This document shows positions 8,069 to 15,293 of a DNA stretch of 64,000 nucleotides, piece by piece; the stretch's first letter is position 1, and every line of letters starts with the position of its first letter. The translations under genes and the position numbers were made by a program. The notes beneath the pieces were generated by a model. It saw only the letters and a list, made by a program, of their open reading frames with translations, had not been told where the DNA came from and did not search any database. This DNA comes from JBFLVT01 sp036804525 (GTDB lineage Bacteria; Bacillota; Desulfotomaculia; Desulfotomaculales; JASEER01): contig DAIRSE010000005.1 of assembly GCA_036804525.1 (NCBI GenBank), positions 35,495 through 99,494 of the forward strand, in the 5' to 3' direction.

Positions 8069-9151
8069 CTACCGGATAAGGCGTAAGGAAAGGAGCTGGG
8101 AAGGAGACAGGGCCTGTAGTTGGACCTTACCGATGGCGGACGGCAGGACAAAGGTAAGGACACCGGACCTGGCCTTTTTGTCGTGGGCCATGGCCTCGAG
8201 GTACTGTTCAGCCGTAAAATCTCGCGGCATTTCAACGGGTAGCCCGGTACGGACGATCAGCGCCTCAATGCGCTGGCGGTCGCCGGAGCCGAGAATCCCC
8301 ATTCTTTCGGCCATTCTGGCCGCGGTCGCCATACCGATCGCCACCGCCTCGCCGTGCCGGAACCGCCTGTACCCGGTAAGCGCCTCAACAGCGTGCCCAA
8401 AGGTGTGGCCGTAATTGAGTATCTGCCGCCTTCCTTGTTCAGTTTCATCGGCAGCAACGACATCCGCCTTGATCCCGCATGCCTGGGCGACGGCGTATGT
8501 TATCGCGTCCGGGTCAAGTTCCAGTAAGCGCTCGACGTTCTCTTCCAGCCAGTTAAAAAACGGGGCGTCCCAAATAACGCCGTACTTGATGACCTCGGCC
8601 AGCCCGGCGCGGATTTCGCCCGACGGCAGGCTGGCAAGCGTGCCTATGTCCGCAAGAACCAGGCGGGGCTGGTAAAACGCCCCGATCATGTTCTTGCCCT
8701 TGGGGTGGTTGACCCCGACCTTGCCCCCTACACTGCTGTCCACCTGGGCCAGGAGGGTTGTCGGAACCTGAACGAAAGGAACCCCCCGCATGTAGGTGGC
8801 CGCTACAAAACCCGCCGTGTCGCCCACTACGCCGCCGCCGAGCCCGACAACGGCGCAACCTCTGTCCAGTTCTGCCTCAACGGCGAGGTCGTACAGGCGG
8901 GACACGGTCTCCAGCGTCTTGTATTCCTCCCCGTCGGGCATCTCGCCCCAGACAACGGTGAGCCCTGCCCCGGCAAGGCTCTCCTCGGCCCGCTTCCCAT
9001 AGAGACCTCTTACCGTCGGGTTGGATATAACCAGGACCCTTTCGCCGTGAATACGGGCGCGCACCTCTGTTCCGAGAGCCGCCAAAAGGTTCTCTCCTAT
9101 TAAAATCGGATAACTTCTGTTCCCCAGGTTGACTTCAACCCGTCTGATCAA
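8069..9151 (-). CDS. aroB: 3-dehydroquinate synthase
   Basis: 360 residues. The NAD-binding and active-site core is visible: GGGVVGDTAGFVAATYMRG, then VPTTLLAQVDSSVGGKVGVN and PKGKNMIGAFYQP; metal ligands occur in the HGEAVAIGM and NYGHTFGHAVE blocks. Converts DAHP to 3-dehydroquinate, step 2 of the shikimate pathway. The start overlaps the aroK stop by 17 bp; the gspE gene follows after 29 bp. Confidence 0.96.
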   Translation of the reverse strand: MIRRVEVNLGNRSYPILIGENLLAALGTEVRARIHGERVLVISNPTVRGLYGKRAEESLAGAGLTVVWGEMPDGEEYKTLETVSRLYDLAVEAELDRGCAVVGLGGGVVGDTAGFVAATYMRGVPFVQVPTTLLAQVDSSVGGKVGVNHPKGKNMIGAFYQPRLVLADIGTLASLPSGEIRAGLAEVIKYGVIWDAPFFNWLEENVERLLELDPDAITYAVAQACGIKADVVAADETEQGRRQILNYGHTFGHAVEALTGYRRFRHGEAVAIGMATAARMAERMGILGSGDRQRIEALIVRTGLPVEMPRDFTAEQYLEAMAHDKKARSGVLTFVLPSAIGKVQLQALSPSQLLSLRLIR

Positions 9152-9659
9152 GGTAACCCTTCTCCTTCAGAAAACAGATAATCTCCTGGGCCGTCGCTTC
9201 CACTGACCGGATCCCGGTATCCACCGTAAACTCGGCGACATCATAAAGGCCCGCCCGCGCTTCAAGAAGCTCAACGATCCGGGCCCGGCCGTCGCCGTGC
9301 AGTAAGGGGCGGTTGCCCTTGCGCCGCACCCGCTCCCAGATGTCGTCCACCGATGCCGTCAGCCGGATGAACACCCCGTTCTTGCCAAGCTGCCGAACGT
9401 TTTCGGGATCGAGCAGCGTGCCCCCGCCCGTGGCGATCACCAGGCCCTGCCTGCACGCCAATTTGGCGCACAACAGCTTCTCCTCCGAACGAAAGCGCTT
9501 TTCCCCTTCGACAGCAAAAATCTGGGCGACCGACTTACCCGTCAGCCGTTCGATTTCCCGGTCGGTATCAATAAACTCCCGCCGGAGCATCCGGGCCAGG
9601 CGGCGGCCCACCGAGCTCTTTCCTGTTGCCATAAAGCCGATCAGCACAATGTTTTTCAA
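9135..9659 (-). CDS. aroK: shikimate kinase
   Basis: 174 residues, standard size. P-loop GFMATGKSSVGRRLAR at about residues 8-23, substrate-binding DTDREIERLTGKSV region, and the GGGT motif. Phosphorylates shikimate at the 3-hydroxyl with ATP. Sits 5 bp downstream of aroC and overlaps aroB. Confidence 0.95.
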   Translation of the reverse strand: MKNIVLIGFMATGKSSVGRRLARMLRREFIDTDREIERLTGKSVAQIFAVEGEKRFRSEEKLLCAKLACRQGLVIATGGGTLLDPENVRQLGKNGVFIRLTASVDDIWERVRRKGNRPLLHGDGRARIVELLEARAGLYDVAEFTVDTGIRSVEATAQEIICFLKEKGYLDQTG

Positions 9660-9664
9660 GGAGC

Positions 9665-10831
9665 TTACGCCTCCCTGATCCTCTCCAAGTAAGCAGCCAC
9701 TGATTGTTTCAAGTCATCCAGGGTGTCCCCGCCGAACTTCTCGAGATAAGCCCGGGCCAGTTCCCAGGCCACCACCGCTTCGGCGATAACGCAGGCCGCG
9801 GGGACAGCACAAATGTCCGAACGCTCGTAGGCCGCCCGCACCGCCTCCTTACTCCGCAGATCAACGCTTTGCAAGGGCTGCCCAAGGGTCGGGATGGGCT
9901 TCATCGCCCCCCGGAGCACTATGGGCTCGCCGTTGGTCACTCCGCCCTCGATCCCGCCGGCACGGTTGCTGCTCCGGTAGAAGCCCCGAAAGGCTTCGTA
10001 GCAAATCTCGTCCTGTACGGCTGAGCCAAAACTCCTGGCAGCGGCAAACCCGGCGCCGATCTCGACACCCTTAACAGCCTGAACGCTCATCAGGGCGGCC
10101 GCCAGGCGCCCGTCGAGTTTACGGTCCCAGTGAACGTAGCTGCCAAGTCCGGGCACCACGCCGAACACGCGTATCTCGAAGACCCCGCCCAGGGTATCCC
10201 CCTGGTCACGGGCCCGGTCAATCGCCTCCACGATGCGGCTGGAAGCGATAGGATCGGGGCACATTACGGGCGAGGTCTCGACCCGGGCTTTAAGTTCGTC
10301 AATGGTGCGGTCGGGCACGGTAGCTTCGATCGGCCCGATTGACAGCACCATCCCGAGAATCTCGACGCCCAGTTCTTCCAGCAGCCGCCGTCCCAGCGTG
10401 CATGCCGCGACCCGGGATGCCGTCTCGCGCGCGCTGGCCCGCTCCAGGACGTTGCGTATGTCACCGTGTCCATATTTCAGAGCGCCGGCCAGGTCGGCAT
10501 GACCCGGCCGCGGCCTGGTTACCACTTTCTCGTCCAGCCGGGCTTCCGGCCCAGGTGCCATAACGCCGGACCAGTTCACCCAGTCCTTGTTCTCCACCAG
10601 CAAGGCGACAGGCGAACCGAGAGTAATCCCTCCCCGTACGCCGCCCACAAAACGGGCCCGGTCCGATTCGATACTCATTCTCTTGCCCCTGCCGTACCCG
10701 CTCTGGCGACGGGCCAGTTGCAGGTTGATGTACTCTTCGGTAACCGGCAAACCCGCCGGCAATCCTTCCACTATCGCCGTAAGGCACGGACCGTGGGATT
10801 CCCCCGCCGTTAGATACCGCAACTCAGGCAC
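9665..10831 (-). CDS. aroC: chorismate synthase
   Basis: 388 residues. Signatures near the N-terminus (LTAGESHGPCLTAIVEGLPAG), the SPVALLVENKD segment and the GHADLAGALKYGHGDIRN block fit the FMN-dependent family. Makes chorismate from EPSP, the last common step of aromatic biosynthesis. The start overlaps the aroE stop by 8 bp. Confidence 0.96.
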   Translation of the reverse strand: MPELRYLTAGESHGPCLTAIVEGLPAGLPVTEEYINLQLARRQSGYGRGKRMSIESDRARFVGGVRGGITLGSPVALLVENKDWVNWSGVMAPGPEARLDEKVVTRPRPGHADLAGALKYGHGDIRNVLERASARETASRVAACTLGRRLLEELGVEILGMVLSIGPIEATVPDRTIDELKARVETSPVMCPDPIASSRIVEAIDRARDQGDTLGGVFEIRVFGVVPGLGSYVHWDRKLDGRLAAALMSVQAVKGVEIGAGFAAARSFGSAVQDEICYEAFRGFYRSSNRAGGIEGGVTNGEPIVLRGAMKPIPTLGQPLQSVDLRSKEAVRAAYERSDICAVPAACVIAEAVVAWELARAYLEKFGGDTLDDLKQSVAAYLERIREA

Positions 10832-11714
10832 TACCCGCCAATCCCCTCTTTTTAATCTCCGCTTCCAACGCCGACCGCATGGCCTCCAGCGGTGCGCTTA
10901 CTCCAGTCCACAACTCGAAAGACGCCGCCCCCTGGTGAAGCAGCATGCCGAGCCCGGACACCACCCGGGCGCCGGCCGACCGCGCTTTCGCTAGAAAAAC
11001 GGTATACACAGGATTATACACCAGGTCGTACACAACCTGGCCCCGGCTAAACCAGGCTGCCGGCACCGGGGGACCGGCATCTGCCTTCGGATTCATGCCC
11101 AGCGACGTAGTTTGAATAATTAGCTCGGCAGCGCCGAACGCTTTTTGCCCGGAAAAGCTGGCCTCCTCGACATCCTTCCAGGGGAGCACACCAGCCTGTA
11201 CCCCGCGCAAGCGCGCAAGACCGGCTAGTTCTTCCGCCCGCTCAGTAGTCCGGTTGGTGATGACCATGTTCCGCACGCCAGCGCGGGCCAGGGCCAGAGT
11301 CACCGCCTTTGCGGCTCCGCCCGCCCCGATGATCAGGACCTGCATCCCCGCCGGGTCGACGCCGGCCTCGGCAAGCGAGCGCAAAAACCCCTCGCCGTCG
11401 GTGTTGTAACCGATTAGCTCGTCATTGCGCAATACAACGGTGTTTATCGCTCCCGCGGCCACGGCCCCCCCGTCGAGCCTGTCGACTAGGCCCATTACCG
11501 CCTCCTTGTGGGGAATGGTGATGTTGGCACCCAGGAAACCCATTGCCCGCATACCCTGCAGCGCGTCCCGGAGCGCGCCGGGGAAAACGTCCAGCGCCAC
11601 GTATACGGCATTGATGCCGACGACGCGGAAAGCAGCATTCTGCATGGCCGGAGACAGGGAATGCCCTACAGGGTGTCCTAACAGGGCGCAGACCCGTGTT
11701 CTAGCGTCAACCAT
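10824..11714 (-). CDS. aroE: shikimate dehydrogenase
   Basis: 296 residues from the ATG at 11714, which has GCGGAGG 8 nt upstream; an in-frame upstream ATG would overlap yqeG by 70 bp and is not needed. Shikimate-binding GHPVGHSLSPAMQNAAF, catalytic Lys in ITIPHKEAVM, NADP-binding GAGGAAKAV. Reduces 3-dehydroshikimate to shikimate with NADPH. The gene overlaps yqeG by 8 bp, so yqeG and aroECKB are probably co-translated. Confidence 0.95.
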   Translation of the reverse strand: MVDARTRVCALLGHPVGHSLSPAMQNAAFRVVGINAVYVALDVFPGALRDALQGMRAMGFLGANITIPHKEAVMGLVDRLDGGAVAAGAINTVVLRNDELIGYNTDGEGFLRSLAEAGVDPAGMQVLIIGAGGAAKAVTLALARAGVRNMVITNRTTERAEELAGLARLRGVQAGVLPWKDVEEASFSGQKAFGAAELIIQTTSLGMNPKADAGPPVPAAWFSRGQVVYDLVYNPVYTVFLAKARSAGARVVSGLGMLLHQGAASFELWTGVSAPLEAMRSALEAEIKKRGLAGSA

Positions 11715-12255
11715 TGGAAAACCTCCGCGGGTTGAATCCGTACTTTTCCCAGATACGCGGCAGGAAGAGTCTTTCAAGCTTGCGCGTGATCAGCCGGGTG
11801 CCGATGAATTCAGGCCCCGGCATTGGGTGCGTGAGAATGGTATACATCCCCAGGCGGTTGCCCCCGAACACGTCGGTAAAAATCTGGTCGCCGACAACCG
11901 CCGTTTCTTCCGGCTTAGTGCCCAGGATCTTGAGAGCCCTTTTAAACGGGCGCCGCAACGGCTTGGAAGCGTTAAAAATCGCGGGAATGCCTGCTTCTTC
12001 AGCCATTAAAACAGCTCTTCTGGTCCGGTTGTTAGAGACGATAGCGATACGGAACTCCTCTTCACGCAGCCTTTCCAGCCAGTGCATGACCTCCGGCGTA
12101 AATTCCGAAGCGCCCCGTTCGACAATCGTGTTGTCCAGGTCAAAAATAAGCCCCCTGATACCCCGGGCTTTGAGAGCCTCAACGTCGATGTCAAAAAGAG
12201 AAGGCACAAATTGGTCGGGATAAAGATGCTGAAGCAAACTAACCTTCTTTGACAT
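11707..12255 (-). CDS. yqeG: YqeG family HAD IIIA-type phosphatase
   Basis: 182 residues from ATG 12255 with AGGTGA about 7 nt upstream; a GTG at 12264 is the alternative. HAD motif I is FDLDNTIVERG (about residues 37-47), motif II is IVSNN and the late motif is VVGDQIFTDVFGGNR. These are the residues of a small HAD phosphatase, and the family is widespread in Firmicutes. The physiological substrate is not settled. It often neighbours aroE, as here. Confidence 0.9.
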   Translation of the reverse strand: MSKKVSLLQHLYPDQFVPSLFDIDVEALKARGIRGLIFDLDNTIVERGASEFTPEVMHWLERLREEEFRIAIVSNNRTRRAVLMAEEAGIPAIFNASKPLRRPFKRALKILGTKPEETAVVGDQIFTDVFGGNRLGMYTILTHPMPGPEFIGTRLITRKLERLFLPRIWEKYGFNPRRFSNG

Positions 12256-13357
12256 ACCCTTCACCTAGACCAAAATAGCGTAGTATCTCGTCAGCCAGAC
12301 CGCTCACGTCGTCACCGCCAAAACTCGGAACCTCGCAACCCTCGACCGGCGGACCAACCACGGCAACCAGCCCCGCCGTATTCACCTGTCCGGGGTCCCC
12401 GGCATTCAGCAGGATCTTCGGATAAGCCAGGCGCTTGTATCCCTCGACCAGGACGAGATCGACCCCCCGAAAATAGGCCAGCACTTCCTCCAGCGGCAAC
12501 TCGCGGTCCAATCTCCGCGCCAGCAGCAGTTTTTCGGGAGCCGATACCACCGCAATGTCCGCTCCGGCTCGGTAATGCCGCCAGGAATCCTTGCCCTCGT
12601 CCCCCAGGTCGGCGCCGTGCGCCGCGTGTTTCACCGTGCCGATACGGAGCCCGCGCCGCCGCAATTCGGCAACCAGCCTGGTCAGCAGCATAGTCTTGCC
12701 GGCGTCTGACGTCCCCGTAACGCAGATAAAGGGCGGGAGAGCTTCGAACCCCCGGCGGGGGCTGTGTTCCTGCTTCCCGGCCATCGCCCTGGCGTTCGCC
12801 CAGTCCCGGGGATAGTTGATGTTGAAAAACACCCGCGTCAAATCGATGTTGGGCAGTTCGGCTTCTTTGATATACTTTACCCGCACCCGCGAAAACAAAT
12901 CAATGACTTTGAGACGGCCCTCGGATATGCACATCTCGATCGGTTTAATGCACGTTCGAGCATAAACTGCGTAGAGGGGTTCGACATAGTTGTGGACGAT
13001 GGGAGCCGCACAGTCAAAATCCCCGGTCAGTTCCACAAGGTCCCGGGCCAGGGCACCATCAACGAACGGCATATCGCATGCAACCACGAAAGTCAGGTGG
13101 GTTTGCGCGCTGCAAAGCGCCGCGTGGATGCCGCTCAAGGGACCGTATCCGGGGATGATGTCCGGCACTACTTCGAGAGACAGGTCGCGGAACCGCGCAA
13201 CATCGTTGGCTGCCACCAGAACACGGTCGAAGTACGGCTTAAGCTCCGTAACGATGCGCTGAATCATGGTCTGACCGCCAAAATCGAGCAGGGCCTTGTC
13301 GGTCTTCATCCGCGACGATTTTCCCCCGGCGAGCACGGCAGCAGTCGCCCTGGTCAA
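12239..13357 (-). CDS. MobA-MobB fusion for molybdenum/tungsten cofactor guanylation
   Basis: 372 residues in two domains. Residues 1-190 are MobA: VLAGGKSSRMKTDKALLDFGG is the GTP-binding signature, transferring GMP to molybdopterin. Residues about 208-372 are MobB: P-loop VTGTSDAGKTMLLTRL, then GTVKHAAHG and VLVEGYKRLAYPKI. Fusion of both is known but uncommon. Start TTG 13357 behind GGGAGTG. The product would make the bis-MGD-type cofactor for molybdo/tungsto enzymes. The gene begins the long operon running into aro and pilus genes, and its end overlaps yqeG. Confidence 0.92.
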   Translation of the reverse strand: MTRATAAVLAGGKSSRMKTDKALLDFGGQTMIQRIVTELKPYFDRVLVAANDVARFRDLSLEVVPDIIPGYGPLSGIHAALCSAQTHLTFVVACDMPFVDGALARDLVELTGDFDCAAPIVHNYVEPLYAVYARTCIKPIEMCISEGRLKVIDLFSRVRVKYIKEAELPNIDLTRVFFNINYPRDWANARAMAGKQEHSPRRGFEALPPFICVTGTSDAGKTMLLTRLVAELRRRGLRIGTVKHAAHGADLGDEGKDSWRHYRAGADIAVVSAPEKLLLARRLDRELPLEEVLAYFRGVDLVLVEGYKRLAYPKILLNAGDPGQVNTAGLVAVVGPPVEGCEVPSFGGDDVSGLADEILRYFGLGEGYVKEG

Positions 13358-13565
13358 ATACCTTCACTCCCGCAACAATTATCGCTACTGCCTAAAAGGT
13401 TTCGCAACCCAATCGTGTACGTTCTTCAACAGTCTCCTAAGCCTTTCGCGCAGATTCCCTTTGTTTCCTTCTCTCGCCAGTCGGGGTTTGGAAAAGATCA
13501 CTAAGAGAAGCAGGCAAAAAGGCAAAAAGACAAGCACATGCTGTCGAGAATTCCAATATAATTTT

Positions 13566-13588
13566 CATACAGCGTATTTCGGGAGGTG
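13566..13588 (+). promoter_or_regulatory. possible sigma-E-type -10 element and SD site for sigK
   Basis: CATACAGC at 13566-13573 resembles the sigma-E -10 consensus (CATACANT), but a good -35 at the right distance is not clear. GGGAGGTG at 13581-13588 is a strong SD site 4-5 nt before the ATG at 13593. No other gene is seen in 13358-13592. In known spore formers sigK is first read by sigma-E in the mother cell. Confidence 0.3.
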
Positions 13589-13592
13589 TGCT

Positions 13593-13964
13593 ATGCTATC
13601 CGCGATCCTCAGCCTTGGCGTGGTCTCAGTCATTAACGGGATACTGCTCCTGCTGTCCTACATCACTAACAATACTTTCCCCCAACCTTTAAGCCCCGAT
13701 GAAGAAAAAAAGTACGTGGCTCGGCTGCTCAAGGGGGACGAAGAAGCCCGCAACGTCCTTACCGAGCACAACTTACGGTTAGTCGCCCACATCATAAAGA
13801 AGTACGACAATACGGGCGAAGACCTGGACGACCTTATCTCCATAGGGACCATCGGTTTGATTAAGGCCATCAACACCTTCAATCCCTCCAAGGGAGCACG
13901 GCTGGCAACTTATGCCGCGAGGTGCATCGAGAACGACTTATCGATAACGGCATGTAAAACGTGA
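13593..13964 (+). CDS. sigK: RNA polymerase sigma-K, 5' fragment (pro-sequence and region 2)
   Basis: The N-terminal half of a split gene. ATG at 13593 sits behind GGGAGGTG. Residues 1-22 are a hydrophobic pro-sequence ending LLLLSYITNN, matching the place where the SpoIVFB protease cuts pro-sigma-K (between Ser and Tyr). Then come FPQPLSPDEEKKY and sigma region 2: EHNLRLVAHIIKKYDNTGED, ISIGTIGLIKAINTF, LATYAARCIEN. After residue 112 homology stops at CGAGAACGA; eleven unrelated codons follow to a stop at 13964. Joined with the fragment at 16805 it gives 233 residues, close to the 241 of the Bacillus protein. Mother-cell late sporulation sigma factor. Confidence 0.93.
   Translation: MLSAILSLGVVSVINGILLLLSYITNNTFPQPLSPDEEKKYVARLLKGDEEARNVLTEHNLRLVAHIIKKYDNTGEDLDDLISIGTIGLIKAINTFNPSKGARLATYAARCIENDLSITACKT
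13920..13940 (+). other. attL of the sigK intervening element
   Basis: AGGTGCATC (13920-13928) overlaps by one base the 9-bp core CGAGAACGA (13928-13936), which is followed by CTTA. The core recurs exactly at 16804-16812. Crossing over here and at attR restores codons ATC GAG AAC GAG ATC. Confidence 0.85.
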
Positions 13965-14011
13965 TGAAACCCGCCCGCTCTGCAAAGAATAATTTGAGGA
14001 GGTAATAAGGA

Positions 14012-14401
14012 TTGGTCCGACGGAAAATCGTACGCATCGACGAGGAACTGTGCGATGGCTGCGGGAGATGCGTCAGCCCCTGTGCCGAAGGGGCCATTGA
14101 AATACGCGACGGCAAGGCCAGGGTGATCCGGGAGGAACTCTGCGACGGAGCCGGGTACTGCCTGGGGGTATGCCCCACAGGGGCCTTGAGCATCGAGGAA
14201 CGCGAGGCTCCAGCCTTTGATGAACACGCGGTTAAACTGCATATGGCCGACCGGGAAACCCGCCACGCCGCGGACCCCAGGATCCGCTGCGAATTCTGCG
14301 GGGCGAACGACCACGACAGGGCGCTGATCCCTACACGCCAGGCCGGTAAAAGCATCTGGACCTGCGTCAGGTGTTTGCCCGCTCTGATTCACGGAAAATA
14401 A
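14012..14401 (+). CDS. ferredoxin-like 4Fe-4S protein carried by the sigK element
   Basis: 129 residues; TTG start at 14012, about 8 nt behind GAGGAGGT. First cluster CDGCGRCVSPC (about residues 14-24) has all four cysteines. The second, CDGAGYCLGVCP (about 44-55), has Ala in place of the second Cys, as in a recognisable clostridial family with CDGxGxC, so it may be a 3Fe or non-standard cluster. A C-terminal CEFC...CVRC pair (about 93-121) could bind zinc or another cluster. It lies 75 bp inside the element, on the sigK strand. Role unknown; perhaps general electron transfer. It would be lost from the mother-cell chromosome at excision. Confidence 0.85.
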   Translation: MVRRKIVRIDEELCDGCGRCVSPCAEGAIEIRDGKARVIREELCDGAGYCLGVCPTGALSIEEREAPAFDEHAVKLHMADRETRHAADPRIRCEFCGANDHDRALIPTRQAGKSIWTCVRCLPALIHGK

Positions 14402-14504
14402 GACCGGCTAAAGGGACTATTCCAGCTTTCCAGTTAAGGTTTGATAGTCTGTCTTTTGTTAGTTTAAGAAGCATTTTTGAATAGCCCCTAACGAGGTGAA
14501 GCAG

Positions 14505-14672
14505 ATGGAGGACCCGAAGGAACGCAGCACAAAAATAAACAATAGTCCCCCAGCACGCCTGGATATGGACGAGTTTGCACGACAGTCCGAATTAATACGC
14601 TTGAAACAGGGGGATGCCCTGGAGGAGGAAGAGATACCGGAGGCCGCCCTTGATCCCAAGAAACGTGTATGA
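14505..14672 (+). CDS. small acidic protein of unknown function, 55 residues
   Basis: ATG at 14505 with GAGGTGA 5-6 nt upstream; stop TGA 14670-14672. Sequence opens MEDPKERSTKINN and has a strongly acidic centre (GDALEEEEIPEAALDPKKRV at the end). No domain recognised. It lies between the ferredoxin and an opposite-strand small ORF within the sigK element. The SD and acidic amphipathic composition favour a real gene, but conservation could not be tested. Confidence 0.5.
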   Translation: MEDPKERSTKINNSPPARLDMDEFARQSELIRLKQGDALEEEEIPEAALDPKKRV

Positions 14673-14723
14673 CGACCATAATAGCGCCGCCATTACCTGC
14701 GACTTACGAGGTCTACTGCTTCC

Positions 14724-14747
14724 GACCCAGCGCACAAGCGCTGGGTC
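14724..14747 (-). terminator. perfect 10-bp hairpin after the 37-residue ORF
   Basis: GACCCAGCGC (14724-14733), loop ACAA, GCGCTGGGTC (14738-14747). It overlaps the TGA of the minus-strand small ORF. No T-run follows on either strand, so it may be a stem protecting or pausing the transcript rather than a standard terminator. Confidence 0.45.
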
Positions 14748-14859
14748 AGTGTATCCATCGGCGGATAAGGACAGTTTCCTGGTTTTCCAGCATCCGCCGC
14801 CACAGAGCCAGCCACAGGCGGAATCCCCTGTTCTTTCCCGCATAGTACATCACGATCAT
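14746..14859 (-). CDS. possible small basic peptide, 37 residues, inside the sigK element
   Basis: Minus strand ATG at 14859 with GGGGAGGG 7 nt upstream, one of the best SD sites in the element; stop TGA at 14748-14746 lies in a 10-bp hairpin. The peptide begins MIVMYYAGKNRGFRLWLALW and ends with RRWIH; it is basic and rich in Trp and Arg. It could be a recombination accessory factor, a membrane peptide or noise. It is the only minus-strand gene in the element and its transcript would be convergent with the small-ORF/ferredoxin unit. Confidence 0.38.
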   Translation of the reverse strand: MIVMYYAGKNRGFRLWLALWRRMLENQETVLIRRWIH

Positions 14860-14974
14860 AGAATTTCCCTCCCCTAACCTCATCTCCTGAGGGCTGGGAT
14901 TTCTCCCTCCAGGCGACTTGCAGAGTGTTTGGTAAAAACCTCCATCGACTCCACCGATGCCTTCTCTGTTTTAT

Positions 14975-15004
14975 CAATACCCAACACCCAATTCCTAACA
15001 TCCA
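14975..15004. repeat. 7-nt repeat array inside the sigK element
   Basis: Read on the minus strand: GGATGTT, AGGAATT, GGGTGTT, GGGTATT, four consecutive 7-mers. The rest of 14860-15113 contains no gene I can support and presumably includes the recombinase promoter. Same family as the chromosomal arrays, so the element shares the host's repeat background. Confidence 0.55.
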
Positions 15005-15113
15005 TTCCTTATCTATGCTCCTATTGCTGGAGATAGAATACAGACCTGGCATCAATGTCCTAGTCTGCTGACCGCACCCCCTCCCATAGATAATAAGCGA
15101 GGAGGTGCCGGAA

Positions 15114-15293
15114 GTGGACCGCAACCGCAAAACAAGAAAGATCGTCCTCAACATTGTTCCTCTGGCAGATGCCCGCAAGGAACGCGCCGTCCATATTTCG
15201 GCACTGTCAGAGCTGGCGAGGTGGCTGATCAAGAGCTTTCCCGGAGTTGGTACAGGCAACGGGGTGACCGATCTTGAAAAACGATTACAGTAA
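15114..15293 (+). CDS. small protein coupled to the recombinase, candidate directionality factor
   Basis: 59 residues. GTG at 15114 lies 8 nt after AGGAGG; the earlier in-frame GTG overlaps that site. Begins MDRNRKTRKIVLNIVPLADA, then a HISALSELARWLIKSF helix and a short tail. The stop overlaps the recombinase start by 20 bp, so both are made from one message. In C. difficile a small element-encoded protein (CD1234) is the directionality factor for skin excision; by position this could play that part, but no sequence relation was shown and it is not cell-type evidence. Confidence 0.6.
   Translation: MDRNRKTRKIVLNIVPLADARKERAVHISALSELARWLIKSFPGVGTGNGVTDLEKRLQ

Noticed and set aside
13296..13592. 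Upstream extension of the sigK 5' frame
   Set aside because: Homology to sigma-K starts at the ATG at 13593 behind GGGAGGTG; upstream residues are unlike any sigma factor and overlap the mobA-mobB start.
14693..15259. 188-codon minus-strand frame through the sigK element
   Set aside because: Runs across the recombinase-coupled ORF, the heptad array and the hairpin; composition looks random and there is no SD. The shorter 37-codon frame within has much better support.
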